A stretch of DNA of 5,392 nt, taken from assembly GCA_002725925.1 (NCBI GenBank), contig PBRL01000008.1:6532-11923 (forward strand), written 5' to 3'. This document shows, piece after piece, positions 4,406 through 5,392 of the stretch. Both the position numbers and the translations under genes were made by a program. Under the pieces are notes generated by a model. The model saw only the letters and a list, made by a program, of their open reading frames with translations. It was not told the DNA's origin and did no database searches. The DNA is from Chloroflexota bacterium (GTDB lineage: Bacteria > Chloroflexota > Dehalococcoidia > Lucifugimonadales > Lucifugimonadaceae). Numbering within the stretch: position 1 is the first letter of the stretch; every line of letters starts with the position of its first letter.

Positions 4406-5392
4406 TTAACTCGTCAAGCTCGCTGAAAATCTCTCAGTCTCCCTTTTACGAAGAGCCACAATCACCTGAAGCTTCTCGAGAGTTTGCTGAAGAGTCAACT
4501 GCCCCTGCGGAACCTCGTGATCCTCAAAAAAAGCAAGAACATCTTCTGCTTCTGACGGCTTGCTGAGCGAAGTAACCCCTGAAAGCATCCGAACTATGCT
4601 GTTCGAAGGGAACACCTCGTTAATCTTGTCCCAATTCTCCTTCACAAAATGCCATGCAATATGCCCTTGATACTTGTTTCGCATGCACACAGCAAGTAAG
4701 TACGGAGCATCTTGAGTTCGCACAGTGCCATCAAGAGTCATGTTCAAGGTACGTTTCATCTCAGGCTCACCTGGAAACGCAGATAACGCCGACTGGTATC
4801 GCCGTTCTTCTTGTGGTGTGGAAGGATCCCGATATTTTTCAAGAAACAGATCATAGTCAGCGGTGTCGCCCTTCGATGCCACAACACCCGTGACTGCGGC
4901 TGCCATGTTTGGCTCCACGGAACCGGCATCACGCAAATAAGAATCATGAAGATCACCGGCGTTATCCTGTGCAAGGTCGTCATCTCCAACATTTGCAAGC
5001 AATCGAATAAACAACCCACGTAATTCAAGGTCGCGTGGTGAATCCGTATCTCCAGGTTCCCAGCCGAACCGGTCAAGTCCAGGCTGCGCCAAATCTCTCA
5101 CAACAGCCCTGTATTGGTGCTCGGCTTGACCTTCAACCAATTTTTCAAGCCCAGAAAGGCATCCTGAGAGAACCGTCCAGACGTCCAGATCAGTTTCCAG
5201 GTGAAAGCTCCGTGCAAACTCAAGAAAATCTTCAGCAGATGTACGACCGGCCATCACTGAAGACCATGTGTCATCAACAAGTCCATATCGCTCAACCGAA
5301 GTAAGGTTCGAGAACATATCGCGTGAGACTGATTTCAGCATACTCTTGGTATACCGTGCCCGAAAGAAACCACTTCCCCCGGCATTAACTAC
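4406..5392 (-). CDS. M1-family zinc aminopeptidase, C-terminal part (5' end outside the window)
   Basis: The frame is open to the right edge of the window, giving 328 residues before TAA. The first visible residues (VVNAGGSGFFRARY) match the conserved vNxxxxGfYRVxYd strand that joins the catalytic and C-terminal regions of M1 aminopeptidases (aminopeptidase N, puromycin-sensitive and ERAP types). The rest is the all-helical ERAP1_C-like domain: RYGLVDDTWSSVMAGR with the typical R-x-x-L-x-D-D-x-x-x-x-x-x-G pattern, then ETDLDVWTVLSGCLSGLE, and further helical repeats ending in LEKLQVIVALRKRETERF. The zinc site HExxH and the GAMEN exopeptidase motif lie upstream, outside the window, so catalytic competence cannot be judged. 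The enzyme would remove N-terminal amino acids from peptides, probably in the cytoplasm. The Met at 5341 is internal, not the start. The C-terminus looks complete. Confidence 0.92.
   Translation of the reverse strand, partial: VVNAGGSGFFRARYTKSMLKSVSRDMFSNLTSVERYGLVDDTWSSVMAGRTSAEDFLEFARSFHLETDLDVWTVLSGCLSGLEKLVEGQAEHQYRAVVRDLAQPGLDRFGWEPGDTDSPRDLELRGLFIRLLANVGDDDLAQDNAGDLHDSYLRDAGSVEPNMAAAVTGVVASKGDTADYDLFLEKYRDPSTPQEERRYQSALSAFPGEPEMKRTLNMTLDGTVRTQDAPYLLAVCMRNKYQGHIAWHFVKENWDKINEVFPSNSIVRMLSGVTSLSKPSEAEDVLAFFEDHEVPQGQLTLQQTLEKLQVIVALRKRETERFSASLTS

Noticed and set aside
1..5392. Mobile elements, CRISPR arrays, tRNA or rRNA genes
   Set aside because: No transposase, integrase, regularly spaced repeat, cloverleaf or rRNA-like segment was found on reading both strands.

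Overview
This window looks like ordinary bacterial chromosome of intermediate GC content, with six genes, two of them cut by the window edges. No phage, insertion sequence, CRISPR array, tRNA or rRNA was seen. The gene mix is a eukaryote-type glutamine synthetase (GSII), a Gfo/Idh/MocA oxidoreductase, an MFS carrier, an M1 aminopeptidase and an ICMT-type methyltransferase. It would fit a free-living aerobic heterotroph such as an uncultured marine Chloroflexota (SAR202-like) or an actinobacterium-like lineage. That placement is a guess, because no taxonomic marker is present.

Layout from left to right: (1) the C-terminal part of a Gfo/Idh/MocA oxidoreductase, plus strand, 1-633; (2) a pentapeptide-repeat protein, minus strand, 653-1075, convergent with it; (3) a divergent intergenic region, 1076-1342, holding a convincing sigma70-type promoter, a perfect dyad and a Shine-Dalgarno site for (4) glnII, plus strand, 1343-2368; (5) a very long nested inverted repeat, 2352-2454, that starts inside the last codons of glnII; (6) an MFS transporter, plus strand, about 2521-3771, interrupted by one in-frame TGA at 3238-3240 and lacking a canonical start codon; (7) a membrane methyltransferase of the ICMT/phospholipid methyltransferase superfamily, minus strand, 3791-4279, convergent with the transporter; (8) the C-terminal part of an M1-family aminopeptidase, minus strand, 4406-5392, running off the right edge.

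The most interesting point is the TGA in the MFS gene. It sits where, from memory of the family, relatives carry a conserved Cys (an FFxCG-type motif at the start of TM7). The reading frame stays open and family-like for 176 further codons. The bases immediately after the TGA form a 13-bp stem (3241-3279) whose apical loop has a G and U at almost the same distance from the UGA as in the E. coli fdhF SECIS element. A selenocysteine-containing MFS carrier would be new as far as I know. The missing ATG/GTG/TTG start keeps the competing explanations (young pseudogene or sequence error) alive. The second oddity is the long inverted repeat at the 3' end of glnII.

The genes do not form an obvious single pathway. 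glnII assimilates ammonium. The MFS gene downstream could be co-transcribed only if the large hairpin is read through. The aminopeptidase and methyltransferase could share a transcript.
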